Shown: piece after piece, positions 24,614 through 32,843 of the stretch
Numbering within the stretch: the first letter of the stretch is position 1
How the letters are laid out: every line of letters begins with the position of its first letter
Source of the DNA: Schlegelella_A sp038231215
GTDB taxonomy: Bacteria; Pseudomonadota; Gammaproteobacteria; Burkholderiales; Burkholderiaceae_C
Length of the DNA: 64,000 nt
Direction: 5' to 3'
NCBI GenBank assembly: GCA_038231215.1
Contig: JBBRLS010000003.1
Span: 62,001 to 126,000, forward strand
Notes under the pieces: generated by a model
What the model saw: the letters and a program-made list of their open reading frames with translations, nothing else
Databases searched by the model: none
What the model was told of the DNA's origin: nothing
Translations under genes and position numbers: made by a program

Positions 24614-27034
24614 GTGCCCGGCGGTGCAGCTCGCGCCCTGAGCGCTGCCGTCGCCGTCGCGGTCTGGGTGCTCGGGCTGGCCATCGCGCTCGTCGTCGCA
24701 GCGCGCGCTCACTACGTCGCCGACCTGTCCGCCTTCCTGCCCTCGGCACCGACGCCCGAGCAGGCGGTATTGCTCGACCAGCTCAAATCGGGCGCGGCGT
24801 CGCGGCTCGTGCTCGTCGGCATCGAAGGCGGCGACGCGAGCACGCGCGCCGAGGCGTCGAAGCGCATTGCCGCGATGATGCGCGCCGGCGGCCTCTTCGC
24901 CTCGGTCGACAACGGCGACACCGCGCCCTGGCAGGAGGCGGGCCGCTTCGTCTTCGAGCACCGCTACGCCTTGAGCCCGGCCGTCGACGCGTCGCGCTTC
25001 AGCGCCGACGGTCTGCGCAGCGCGATCGACGACACGCTCGCCCTGCTCGGCACGCCGGCCGGCGCGCTCGTCAAGCCCATCCTCTGGCGCGATCCGACCG
25101 GCGAGACGGTGCGCATCGTCGAGGCGCTGACGCCGGCGCAAGCGCCGAAGAGCGAGCAAGGCGTCTGGGCCTCGCGCAGCGCGCCGCGCGCCGTGCTGGT
25201 GATGACGACGCGCGCCGACGGCGCCGATCTCGACGGCCAGCAAGCGGCGCTGCAGGCGATACGCGAGGCCTTCGCAACGCTCGCGCCGGCCACCGCGAAG
25301 CCCGGCGCCAGCGGCGCGGGCGCGCCGCTTCGGCTCGAGGTCTCGGGGGCCGGCAGCTTCGGCGTCGCGGCGCGCGAGCGCATCAAAGGCGAGGTCGAGC
25401 GTCTCGCCACCTGGGGCACGATCGCGATGGTCGGCCTGCTCTGGCTCGCCTTCGCTTCGCTGCGCTCGCTCGCCATCGCCTTGCTGCCGGTGGCGACCGG
25501 CGTGCTCGCCGGCATCACCGCCGTGAGCCTCGGCTTCGGCCAGGTGCACGGCATGACGCTGGGCTTCGGCACGACGCTGATCGGCGAAGCGGTCGACTAC
25601 GCGATCTACTACCTGATCCAGACGCGCACCTCGGGTCGCGATGACGAGACGAGCGCCGCCGCCCATTGGCTGAAGCGAAGCTGGCCGACGGTGCGGCTCG
25701 GCCTCTTCACCTCGCTGATCGGCTTCGCGGCGCTGGTCTTCGCCGGCTTTCCGGGCCTGGCCCAGCTCGGCGTGTTCTCGATCGCCGGGCTCGCCGCGGC
25801 GGCCGCGACGACGCGCTTCGTCTTCCCGGTGATCGCGCCACGTGGCACGCCCGGCGTCGGCCTGCGCGACCGGCTCGGGCACTTCATGCGACGCGCTGCC
25901 GAAGCCTTGCCGCGTCTTCGTTTCGTGTTCACTGCACTGGCCCTTCTCGCGACGATCGCGCTCGCTGTCCTGCCATCGCCCTGGCGCGGTCAGCTCATCG
26001 ACCTGAGCCCGATCGACGCCGGCGATCTCCGACTCGACGCCGCGTTGCGCGCCGATGTCGGCGCGCCCGATGCCGGCACGCTGGTCGCGGTCTCTGCCAA
26101 GGACGAAGCCGGCGTGCTCGGCGCTGCCGAAGCGGTCGGCCAACGACTCGACGTGCTCGTGCGAGAAGGTGTTCTCGTGGGCTACACGTCACCGGCGCGC
26201 TTCCTGCCGAGTCCGGCGACGCAACAGGCGCGTCTCGCCGCTCTGCCCGACGCGGCGACGTTGACGGCGCGGCTCGCCCAGGCAGCCGAAGGCGGTCCGC
26301 TGCCCGCCGCGCGACTCGAGCCGTTCCTCGCCGAAGTCAAGACAGCGCGAAAGCAGGCGCCCTTCGGCCGCGCCGACCTCGAAGGCTCGCCGCTCGCCAC
26401 CGCCGTCGATTCCCTGCTGCTGCGCGGCGATACGACCCGGCCCTGGCACGCCCTCCTCAACCTGCAAGTCGCCGACGGCCACGCCGTCGACGCCGCCCGC
26501 GTCCGCACCGCCATCGCCGCCGTCCCCGGCGCGCAGCTCGTCGCGATCAAGCCCGAGCTCGACGCGTTGTATGCGCGCTATCTGCAGCAGGCGATGTGGC
26601 AGGCGGGCCTCGGCGCCGCGGCGGTGCTGGCGCTGCTGGCGGCGTGGCTGCGCGATGCACGCCGACTCGTCGCCGTGCTGCTGCCGCTCGCCGCCGCCTG
26701 CCTCATCGTGCTGGGCGCGCTCGCCGCGAGCGGGGCGGCGCTCGGCATCCTGCACCTCGTCGGCCTGCTGCTCACGGTCGCCATCGGCTCGAACTACGCT
26801 CTCTTCTTCGATCATCTGCGCCGCGCCGAAGACGTCGACGAGGACACGCTCGCCTCGTTGCTGCTCGCCAACCTGACTACCGTGATCTCGTTCGGGTTGC
26901 TCGCCAGCTCGCAGATCCCGGTGCTGCGCGCGGTCGGCCTCGTCGTCGCGCCCGGCGCGCTGCTCTGCCTGGTCTTCTCCGCGGCGTTCATCGGCCGCGA
27001 TCGAGAGGCCGTAGCGCGTGGGAAAATCGCCTGA
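24614..27034 (+). CDS. MMPL/RND-family exporter
   Basis: An 806-residue inner-membrane exporter with two repeats of a large periplasmic loop plus a helical bundle. The first bundle contains LATWGTIAMVGLLWLAFASL and LGFGTTLIGEAVDYAIYYLIQ, and the second AAVLALLAAWLRDARRLVAVLL and LLLTVAIGSNYALFFDHLRRA. MMPL exporters are a constant part of APE and xanthomonadin clusters and are thought to export the lipid-linked product. It starts with GTG five bases after the LolA-like gene and touches the deacetylase gene (TGATG). Confidence 0.9.
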   Translation: MPGGAARALSAAVAVAVWVLGLAIALVVAARAHYVADLSAFLPSAPTPEQAVLLDQLKSGAASRLVLVGIEGGDASTRAEASKRIAAMMRAGGLFASVDNGDTAPWQEAGRFVFEHRYALSPAVDASRFSADGLRSAIDDTLALLGTPAGALVKPILWRDPTGETVRIVEALTPAQAPKSEQGVWASRSAPRAVLVMTTRADGADLDGQQAALQAIREAFATLAPATAKPGASGAGAPLRLEVSGAGSFGVAARERIKGEVERLATWGTIAMVGLLWLAFASLRSLAIALLPVATGVLAGITAVSLGFGQVHGMTLGFGTTLIGEAVDYAIYYLIQTRTSGRDDETSAAAHWLKRSWPTVRLGLFTSLIGFAALVFAGFPGLAQLGVFSIAGLAAAAATTRFVFPVIAPRGTPGVGLRDRLGHFMRRAAEALPRLRFVFTALALLATIALAVLPSPWRGQLIDLSPIDAGDLRLDAALRADVGAPDAGTLVAVSAKDEAGVLGAAEAVGQRLDVLVREGVLVGYTSPARFLPSPATQQARLAALPDAATLTARLAQAAEGGPLPAARLEPFLAEVKTARKQAPFGRADLEGSPLATAVDSLLLRGDTTRPWHALLNLQVADGHAVDAARVRTAIAAVPGAQLVAIKPELDALYARYLQQAMWQAGLGAAAVLALLAAWLRDARRLVAVLLPLAAACLIVLGALAASGAALGILHLVGLLLTVAIGSNYALFFDHLRRAEDVDEDTLASLLLANLTTVISFGLLASSQIPVLRAVGLVVAPGALLCLVFSAAFIGRDREAVARGKIA

Positions 27035-27861
27035 TGCCGCCGTTCCCGGCCTACGTCAAGGCGAGCGCCGCGGTGCACGCCGCCGCCGGCGCCGCGGTCG
27101 TGCTCGCACCGGCGGCCTGGCCCTGGGCGCTGGGCGCCGTCGCGGCCAACCACCTGGTCATCACCGGCGCGGGCCTGTGGCCGCGATCGAGCTGGCTGGG
27201 CCGCAACTGGACCCGCCTGCCTGCCGCTGCCGCGGCGCGCCGCGAAGTCGCCATCACGATCGACGACGGCCCCGATCCCGAGGTGACGCCGGCCGTCCTC
27301 GACCTGCTCGACGCGCGATCGGCGCGTGCCACCTTCTTCGTCATCGCCGGGGCGGCGGCACGTCACGCGACGCTCTGTCGCGAGCTCGTGCGGCGTGGCC
27401 ACAGCGTGCAGAACCACAGCGACTGCCATTCGCATCGGTTCTCGCTGCTCGGGCCGCGCGGCTTCGCACGCGAGATCGGCGCCGCACAAGCCCGTCTCGC
27501 CGACATCACGGGCCAGGCGCCGCGCTTCTTTCGTGCCCCGGCGGGCTTGCGCAATCCCTTTCTCGCACCGGTGCTCGACCGGCTCGGCCTGCAGCTCGTG
27601 AGCTGGACGCGGCGCGGCTTCGACACCGTGCGCCGCGAGCCGCAAGGCGTGCTGGCGCGTCTCGTCAACGGCCTGGCGGCCGGCGACATCCTGCTCGTGC
27701 ACGACGGCAATGCGGCGCGCACCGTCGAAGGCCAGGCCGTCGTGCTCCGCGTATTGCCCGACCTGCTCTCTCGCTGCGCCGACGCCGGACTATCGACCGT
27801 GACCTTGCCGGCAGCCTTCGATGCGAACAGCGCGGCGGCTGCGGGCGACGCGCACCAATGA
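27034..27861 (+). CDS. Polysaccharide deacetylase (NodB domain) family protein
   Basis: A 275-residue protein with two N-terminal hydrophobic stretches and a NodB homology domain. It shows the motif-1 aspartates in ITIDDGPDPEVTP, the metal-binding histidines in NHSDCHSHRFSL, motif 3 FFRAPAGLRNP and the C-terminal DILLVHDGN. Family members remove N-acetyl groups from surface polymers or sugars. In a polyene operon its substrate may be a sugar head group added by the glycosyltransferase; that is inference. It is coupled to both neighbours by overlapping start and stop codons. Confidence 0.87.
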   Translation: MPPFPAYVKASAAVHAAAGAAVVLAPAAWPWALGAVAANHLVITGAGLWPRSSWLGRNWTRLPAAAAARREVAITIDDGPDPEVTPAVLDLLDARSARATFFVIAGAAARHATLCRELVRRGHSVQNHSDCHSHRFSLLGPRGFAREIGAAQARLADITGQAPRFFRAPAGLRNPFLAPVLDRLGLQLVSWTRRGFDTVRREPQGVLARLVNGLAAGDILLVHDGNAARTVEGQAVVLRVLPDLLSRCADAGLSTVTLPAAFDANSAAAAGDAHQ

Positions 27862-28598
27862 GCACCTGGTCGAGCTCGGGCTGGTGGCGCACGCTGGTCG
27901 ACAAGGCGAGCGCGCCGTATGCGAAAGGCGGTCGCGTCGCCGGCCACTTCGCACGCGGCAAGCTGCGCTGGGATCCGGTCTTCCATCACCTGCTCGTGCA
28001 TGGCCTGATCGCGCCGGGCTCGCGCGTGCTCGACATAGGTTGCGGGCGCGGCCTGCTCGCCAGCCTGCTCCGTGCCGCCAGCGGCGAAGCGCGCGATGGC
28101 CACTGGCCTGCAGGCTGGGCCGCCGCGCCTGACGGCGCACGCTTCACCGGCATCGACCTGATGGCGCGGGACGTGGCGCAAGCGCGCGATGCCCTCGGCG
28201 CCGACGCGGTATTCGTGTGCGGCGACATGCGCAGCGTCGCCTTCCCGGCTGCCGACACCGTCGTCATCCTCGACGCGCTGCACTACATCGAGACGATCGA
28301 GCAGGACGCCGTGCTCGAGCGCGCGCGCGGCGCACTGGCCGACGGCGGGCGGCTCGTATTGCGCGTCGGCGACGCCGCGTCGCGGCGCGGCTTCGCCGCG
28401 AGCCAATGGGTCGATCGCATCGTCTGCCTGCTTCGCGGCCGCGGCGTGCGGCCGCGCGCTGGTCGCAGCCTCGTCGAATGGCAGGCATGCCTGGCCGCGC
28501 TCGGCTTCGACGTGTCGAGCCAGCCGATGGCGATGAGCACGCCGTTCGCGAACGTGCTGCTCGTCGGCACGATCGGCCGCGCGGCGGCGTCGTCATGA
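27858..28598 (+). CDS. Class I SAM-dependent methyltransferase
   Basis: A 246-residue methyltransferase with motif I VLDIGCGRGLLASLL, motif II acidic residue in FTGIDLMARDV, and VVILDALHYIE for motif IV. Methyltransferases occur in several APE and xanthomonadin clusters, where methylation of the aryl ring or its hydroxyl is seen in the product. O- versus C-methylation cannot be told from sequence. The N-terminus SGWWRTLVDKASAPYAKGGRVAGHFARGKLRWDP is typical of the cluster version as I remember it. Overlaps its neighbours by 4 bp on each side. Confidence 0.86.
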   Translation: MSTWSSSGWWRTLVDKASAPYAKGGRVAGHFARGKLRWDPVFHHLLVHGLIAPGSRVLDIGCGRGLLASLLRAASGEARDGHWPAGWAAAPDGARFTGIDLMARDVAQARDALGADAVFVCGDMRSVAFPAADTVVILDALHYIETIEQDAVLERARGALADGGRLVLRVGDAASRRGFAASQWVDRIVCLLRGRGVRPRAGRSLVEWQACLAALGFDVSSQPMAMSTPFANVLLVGTIGRAAASS

Positions 28599-29068
28599 AG
28601 GCGCTTCGACCGGCCATGCTCGATCACGCAGGCCTCGAAGCGATGATTCCGCACCGCGGCCCGATGTGCCTGCTCGATCGCATGACGGGCTGGGACGAGG
28701 CGGGCATCGACTGCGTCGCCGTCAACCACCGCGACGCGGCGCACCCGCTGCGCACGCGATCGGGCTTGCTGGCGAGCACGGCGATCGAATACGCGGCGCA
28801 GGCCGCCGCGCTGCACGGCGCGCTGATCGCCCAGTCGACGGGCGGGAAGGCGCTGCCGGGCTACCTGGCAAGCGCGCGCGACGTGCGTCTGGCGGCCTGG
28901 CGCCTCGACGATCTGCCCAAGGCAGAGGTCGACGAGCTGCAGGTGCGCGCCGAACGACAAGCCGGCGACGCGACGCGCCTGCTCTATGCCTTCAGCGTCG
29001 CCCACGCCGGCCGCGAGATCGCGGCCGGGCGGCTGGCCGTCATCCTCAACAACGCCGACCCTTCATGA
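28595..29068 (+). CDS. Hotdog-fold dehydratase, ApeP-like
   Basis: A 157-residue protein beginning with the conserved IPHRGPMCLLDRM segment of the COG4706 family (predicted 3-hydroxylacyl-ACP dehydratase), followed by STAIEYAAQAAALHG and GYLASARDVRLA. In the E. coli pathway ApeI and ApeP act as the dehydratases. Here both types are kept. In E. coli-type clusters a ketosynthase gene sits next to this gene; none is found here. Confidence 0.85.
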   Translation: MKALRPAMLDHAGLEAMIPHRGPMCLLDRMTGWDEAGIDCVAVNHRDAAHPLRTRSGLLASTAIEYAAQAAALHGALIAQSTGGKALPGYLASARDVRLAAWRLDDLPKAEVDELQVRAERQAGDATRLLYAFSVAHAGREIAAGRLAVILNNADPS

Positions 29069-29805
29069 ACACTGAACCCTCGATGCAAAGGCGCGCCCTC
29101 GTCACCGGTGCCAGCGGCGGCATCGGCCGGGCGATCGCCGAGCGGCTGGCACGCGACGGCGCGCACGTCATCGTGCACGCCAACACGCGCCTCGATGCTG
29201 CGCAGGCCATCGTCGCCGCCATCCTGGGCGAAGGCGGCAGCGCCGAAGCGATCGCCTTCGACGTGACCGATCGCGCTGCGGCGCATGCCGCCTGCGCGCA
29301 ACTCGTGGCCGCCGGCGGCGCGATCCAGATCCTCGTCAACAACGCCGGGGTTCACGACGACGCGGCGTTTCCGGCGCTGCGTGAAGAACAGTGGAGCCGC
29401 GTCATCGACGTATCGCTGAACGGCTTCTTCAACGTCACGCAGCCGCTCGTCATGTCGATGATCCGCACGCGCTGGGGACGTATCGTCAACCTCTCGTCGG
29501 TGGCGGCAATCGCCGGCAACCGCGGCCAGGTGAACTACGCCGCGGCCAAGGGCGCGATCAACAGCGCGACCAAGGCGCTGGCCCTCGAGCTGGCCAGCCG
29601 CGGCATCACCGTCAACGCGGTGGCGCCGGGCCTTATCGATGCCGGCATGGCGGCGGCCATCGATCGCGCGACGATCGAACGCATCGTGCCGATGAAGCGC
29701 GCCGGCAGCGCCGCCGAAGTGGCGGCGCTGGTCGCTTTTCTCGTCTCCGACGACGCCGGCTACATCAGCGGCCAGGTCGTCTCGATCAACGGCGCGATGA
29801 TCTAG
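29065..29805 (+). CDS. 3-oxoacyl-ACP reductase (FabG-type), ApeQ-like
   Basis: A 246-residue classical short-chain dehydrogenase. It has the TGASGGIGRAIAERLA cofactor loop, NNAG, the catalytic serine in VNLSSVAAIAG, and YxxxK as YAAAKGAI, ending with the GYISGQVVSINGAMI typical of FabG. It would reduce the 3-keto group during polyene chain extension with NADPH. It is the last gene of the operon: a strong inverted repeat starts on the last base of its stop codon. Confidence 0.9.
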   Translation: MNTEPSMQRRALVTGASGGIGRAIAERLARDGAHVIVHANTRLDAAQAIVAAILGEGGSAEAIAFDVTDRAAAHAACAQLVAAGGAIQILVNNAGVHDDAAFPALREEQWSRVIDVSLNGFFNVTQPLVMSMIRTRWGRIVNLSSVAAIAGNRGQVNYAAAKGAINSATKALALELASRGITVNAVAPGLIDAGMAAAIDRATIERIVPMKRAGSAAEVAALVAFLVSDDAGYISGQVVSINGAMI

Positions 29806-29836
29806 AACCTGTTCACGCCATCGCGTGAACAGGTTC
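29805..29836. terminator. Hairpin ending the polyene operon
   Basis: GAACCTGTTCACGC, 4-nt loop CATC, GCGTGAACAGGTTC: a perfect 14-bp stem. There is only a weak T-run after it (CGTTT). It starts at the last base of the fabG-type stop codon and lies between convergent transcription units, so it may serve both directions. Confidence 0.6.
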
Positions 29837-29888
29837 CGTTTGCGATCACGCAAGGCGAGCGGCGAGCGGCCGCCCTGTTCTCGGCCAC

Positions 29889-30302
29889 CTACTTCTTGGG
29901 CGCCAGGCTGCCCTCGCCGGCCGGCACGAGCTCGCCCTTCTTGGCGGCTTCACGCGTCTCTGCCTTGCGCTCGGCACGGGTCTTGGCCGTCGGCTTGAGC
30001 CGGTCGGCGACGTCGGCCTTCAGCGTCGGGCCGGCGGGGGCGAGCGTTCCCGCCTTGCGCGCCTCGATCGTCTCGGCCTTACGCTGCGCGCGTGTCTTGG
30101 TCGGACCCGATGCCGGTGCGGCGGCGGGAGCGCCGCCTTGTCCAGCGGGCGTCAGCTTGCCGGCCTTTTCGGCAGCGCGCGTTTCGGCCTTGACCTCGGC
30201 GCGCGTCAACGGCGCGGAAGCCTGGGCCATGGCCGACTGCCAGCAGAACGTCGTCGCCACCAGGGCCACGGCGGCCACGAGAACGGATTTCGAGGACATC
30301 AT
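29889..30302 (-). CDS. Small exported protein with three tandem charged repeats
   Basis: A 137-residue protein with a signal peptide (VLVAAVALVATTFCWQSAMAQA). The mature part holds three imperfect repeats of the form (T/K)RAE.KAET..A.KAG.L.PAG: LTRAEVKAETRAAEKAGKL, KTRAQRKAETIEARKAGTL and KTRAERKAETREAAKKGEL. It is rich in Lys, Glu and Ala and resembles DUF4148-type periplasmic proteins of Burkholderiales. AAGGAAA lies upstream of the ATG at 30302, so the longer frame is rejected. It lies between the two convergent pigment operons; function unknown. Confidence 0.72.
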   Translation of the reverse strand: MMSSKSVLVAAVALVATTFCWQSAMAQASAPLTRAEVKAETRAAEKAGKLTPAGQGGAPAAAPASGPTKTRAQRKAETIEARKAGTLAPAGPTLKADVADRLKPTAKTRAERKAETREAAKKGELVPAGEGSLAPKK

Positions 30303-30391
30303 CTTTTCCTTTGAATTGCGGGCGTCACGCGCGCAGTGCGAGTTTCGCCGCATCGCGGCTTCGCGACAAGAGCCGAACAGGTGAGACGCAG

Positions 30392-31174
30392 CTAAGCCTT
30401 TCGGTCGCCGAACGGCGGCCGACCCGCCAGCCTTCGCGCAAGCAGCCAAGGCAGGCGCAGCACGAAGCCGAGCATCAGGCGCAGGTGCATCCAGGTCAGC
30501 AGGACGTTGTCTCGACCGTAGCGGAAGTGCGACACGCCGCCTTCTTCAGGGCGCAGGTACTTCACAGGCGCCGCTACGTTGATCGGCCGAACGCCGCGCC
30601 AGGCCAGCCGCACGACGGCCTCGGTGTCGAAGTCGAAGCGGCGCATCCAGCGCTGGCCTTGCATCACGTCGACGAGCGGCGCGATCGGGTAGACGCGAAA
30701 GCCGTAAAGCGAATCGGCGATGCCGGCGCCCAGCGTCTCGAGGTCGGTCCACGCGTTCGAGATGCGACGGCCACGCACACGCAGCAAGGGCGCAGACGCG
30801 TCGAAGACTGGCCGGCCGAGGATCATCGCGCCGGGCTGCGCCATCGAGTCGTGCATGAAGCGCGGGATCAGGTCGGCCGGATGCTGGCCATCCGAGTCCA
30901 TGGTCAGCGCGTGCGTGAAGCCGGCCGCGCGGGCGGCCTCGAGAGCATGCAGAACGGCGGCGCCCTTGCCGGCGTTGGCGGGCAGCACGTCGACGCGCAG
31001 GTCGGCGTCGACGGCGGCGAGCGCGCGCAAGCCGTCGGCCGTGCCGTCGTCGCTGCCGTCGACGACGACCCAGACCGGCGACCACGCCGCACGCGCGGCG
31101 CGCACCGTCGCGTATCCCGTCGCGCCGGAGTTGTAGCTGGGGATGACAACGAGATGCGTCCGCGAGGCGATCAT
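30392..31174 (-). CDS. Glycosyltransferase family 2
   Basis: A 260-residue GT-A glycosyltransferase with HLVVIPSYNSG, VVDGSDDGTADGL, and the metal-binding motif DSDGQHP, then a C-terminal hydrophobic segment (HLRLMLGFVLRLPWLLARRLAG) for membrane attachment. The shape is that of DPM/DPG synthase-like enzymes. APE loci nearly always include a glycosyltransferase that modifies the polyene lipid. It is the last gene of the minus-strand operon; its ATG overlaps the acyltransferase stop (ATGA). Confidence 0.88.
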   Translation of the reverse strand: MIASRTHLVVIPSYNSGATGYATVRAARAAWSPVWVVVDGSDDGTADGLRALAAVDADLRVDVLPANAGKGAAVLHALEAARAAGFTHALTMDSDGQHPADLIPRFMHDSMAQPGAMILGRPVFDASAPLLRVRGRRISNAWTDLETLGAGIADSLYGFRVYPIAPLVDVMQGQRWMRRFDFDTEAVVRLAWRGVRPINVAAPVKYLRPEEGGVSHFRYGRDNVLLTWMHLRLMLGFVLRLPWLLARRLAGRPPFGDRKA

Positions 31175-31962
31175 CCGCCCAGCTCCCGCGCGAAATAGCT
31201 CTCTAGGCGGCGCAGCAGCGCCCGATGATCGGCCTCGTGAGCGAAGCGCTCGCCGAGCCGCACCCGGATGACAACGGGCAATGGCGGCGGCTTGAGAAGA
31301 GGCCAGCCCTTGACGAGATAAGGCGAGTCGCTCTCGATGATCACGGTCTGGATCGGCACTTGCGCCAGATGGGCGATCAGGGTGACGCCGGCCTTGAAGT
31401 CGTTGATGGGACGCTTGACGGTTCGCGTCCCCTCCGGAAAGAGGACGAGCTGGCCGCCCTCCTTCAGGCAATCGACGGCATCGCGCACCATGCCGCGCCC
31501 CGAGTCGTTGCGGATGTAGCGGGCCAGCCGCGCGCCGTTGCCGAGAAAGACGTTGCGCAGCAGCTCCGCCTTCATGATGCAGGCGCTGCGCGGCAGGCGA
31601 GCGACCACTACGAGCGCGTCGAGCATGGTCGGATGGTTGGCGGCGACGATCAGGCCGCCGGGCTCGTCGCGCAGCGCGTCGAGCGCGCTCGAGTCGATGC
31701 GCATCATGCCGAGCCGCGCGGCCGTCGACCAGGCCGTGCGGTAGATCCATGAGATCACGGCACGGCCGACGCGCGCGCCGGTGCGCCGCGGCAGGAGCAG
31801 CGACAGCAGCGGCGCAACGACGCTCCAGACCAGCGACATCAGGCCGAGCTGCACGATCAAGGATGCGAACAGCAGGCGATGACGCAAGCCGGGCGCCGGA
31901 GACCGGGCCGCCGCAGTCAATCGTCGGTCACCACGCGCTGACTCGAGACCGCGAAGATCCAT
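31171..31962 (-). CDS. 1-acyl-glycerol-3-phosphate acyltransferase-like protein
   Basis: A PlsC-family acyltransferase with an N-terminal membrane anchor (LLFASLIVQLGLMSLVW), the catalytic HX4D box as NHPTMLD, and FPEGTRT. It probably adds an acyl chain to the glycolipid or polyene. The ATG at 31962 overlaps the porin gene by 46 bp. A TTG at 31920 would give the 4-bp TTGA overlap that matches all other junctions in this operon, giving 249 residues; I cannot decide between them. Confidence 0.85.
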   Translation of the reverse strand: MDLRGLESARGDRRLTAAARSPAPGLRHRLLFASLIVQLGLMSLVWSVVAPLLSLLLPRRTGARVGRAVISWIYRTAWSTAARLGMMRIDSSALDALRDEPGGLIVAANHPTMLDALVVVARLPRSACIMKAELLRNVFLGNGARLARYIRNDSGRGMVRDAVDCLKEGGQLVLFPEGTRTVKRPINDFKAGVTLIAHLAQVPIQTVIIESDSPYLVKGWPLLKPPPLPVVIRVRLGERFAHEADHRALLRRLESYFARELGG

Positions 31963-32843
31963 GAGACACCGAAGCCTGCCGTGAACGATCGTTCGCGCCG
32001 TACCAGCGGGCTCGGCTCGAAACGGGCGCCGTGCAGGTCGTCGTAGCGGACGAAGCCGCCGAGCCAGGCGTTGCCCAGACGTCGCGAGAAAGCCGTCACG
32101 GCGCGCCACCCGGCATAGCCGCCGGGCGCGCTGTAGGCCGATCGCGAGGCAGTCGCGAACTCGGGTGCCACGCCGTAGAAATGTTCGTGGTAGCGCCGGT
32201 CGGCGTACAGGGGCCCGGCCAGAATGCCGAGGTTCCAGTGGCCGGCAAAATTGCGCACGTCGAGATTCAGGTTCGGCGAGAACGTGACGCCGATGGCGCG
32301 CGGCGATCTCTGCAGCGTGATCGCCTCGCGCACCGGTAAACGCAGGTCGAGCTTGAACTGTCGATCGCTCGATTGCCAGAGCTCGACGTTTAGGTTGGGG
32401 CCGATCTCGAAGGTGCCGGGCAGATCGGGCATGCCCTGGCGCGCGTCGCTGCCCTTGCTGCGCGTCGGCACCGAGGCCGAGATGCTGAGGTCGACGACGA
32501 TGCGGCGTCCGGCAAAGAGAATGGCGCGCGCGCCGTCGCGGTCGGCGCGCAGGAACTTGCCGCGATAGGCGACGAAGGGCAGCGGCAAGGCATAGGTGCT
32601 CGATTGGTCGGAGCCGCGATAGTCCGGAAAGCGCACCGCGGCGACGCCGAGCCCGAGCTCCCAGAGCGGCTCGTTGATTCCCGTTGCCGGCGCCGCCGGA
32701 TCGCCGGCCTTCACGACCTTGCCGTCGATGACCGGGCCCGGCAACGGCACCTCGTCGGCCTGCGCCGAAGGCGACGCGGCCACGGCCACAAGCAGCACGA
32801 CGGACCCGATCCCGGCGAGCCGCGCCCGGCCAGCGATCCTCAC
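31917..32843 (-). CDS. MipA/OmpV-family outer-membrane protein
   Basis: A 308-residue beta-barrel protein. Signal peptide (LAGIGSVVLLVAVAASPSAQA), then the family start WELGLGVAAVRFPDYRGSDQSS, alternating aromatic strands, the FVRYDDLHGARFEPSPLV turn and a C-terminal SWIFAVSSQR. MipA/OmpV proteins are outer-membrane barrels; one in a pigment operon suggests a role in placing the product in the outer membrane. The GTG start overlaps the flavoprotein stop as GTGA, so the longer frame is rejected. Confidence 0.88.
   Translation of the reverse strand: MRIAGRARLAGIGSVVLLVAVAASPSAQADEVPLPGPVIDGKVVKAGDPAAPATGINEPLWELGLGVAAVRFPDYRGSDQSSTYALPLPFVAYRGKFLRADRDGARAILFAGRRIVVDLSISASVPTRSKGSDARQGMPDLPGTFEIGPNLNVELWQSSDRQFKLDLRLPVREAITLQRSPRAIGVTFSPNLNLDVRNFAGHWNLGILAGPLYADRRYHEHFYGVAPEFATASRSAYSAPGGYAGWRAVTAFSRRLGNAWLGGFVRYDDLHGARFEPSPLVRRERSFTAGFGVSWIFAVSSQRVVTDD

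Noticed and set aside
23018..26143. 1041-codon minus-strand open frame across the acyltransferase, LolA-like and MMPL genes
   Set aside because: Arg/Ala/Gly-rich noise opposite genes with clear motifs.
27034..29068. A hidden ketosynthase inside the main polyene operon
   Set aside because: I read all frames between the exporter and the ketoreductase for the Cys-His-His motifs; only deacetylase, methyltransferase and dehydratase are present.
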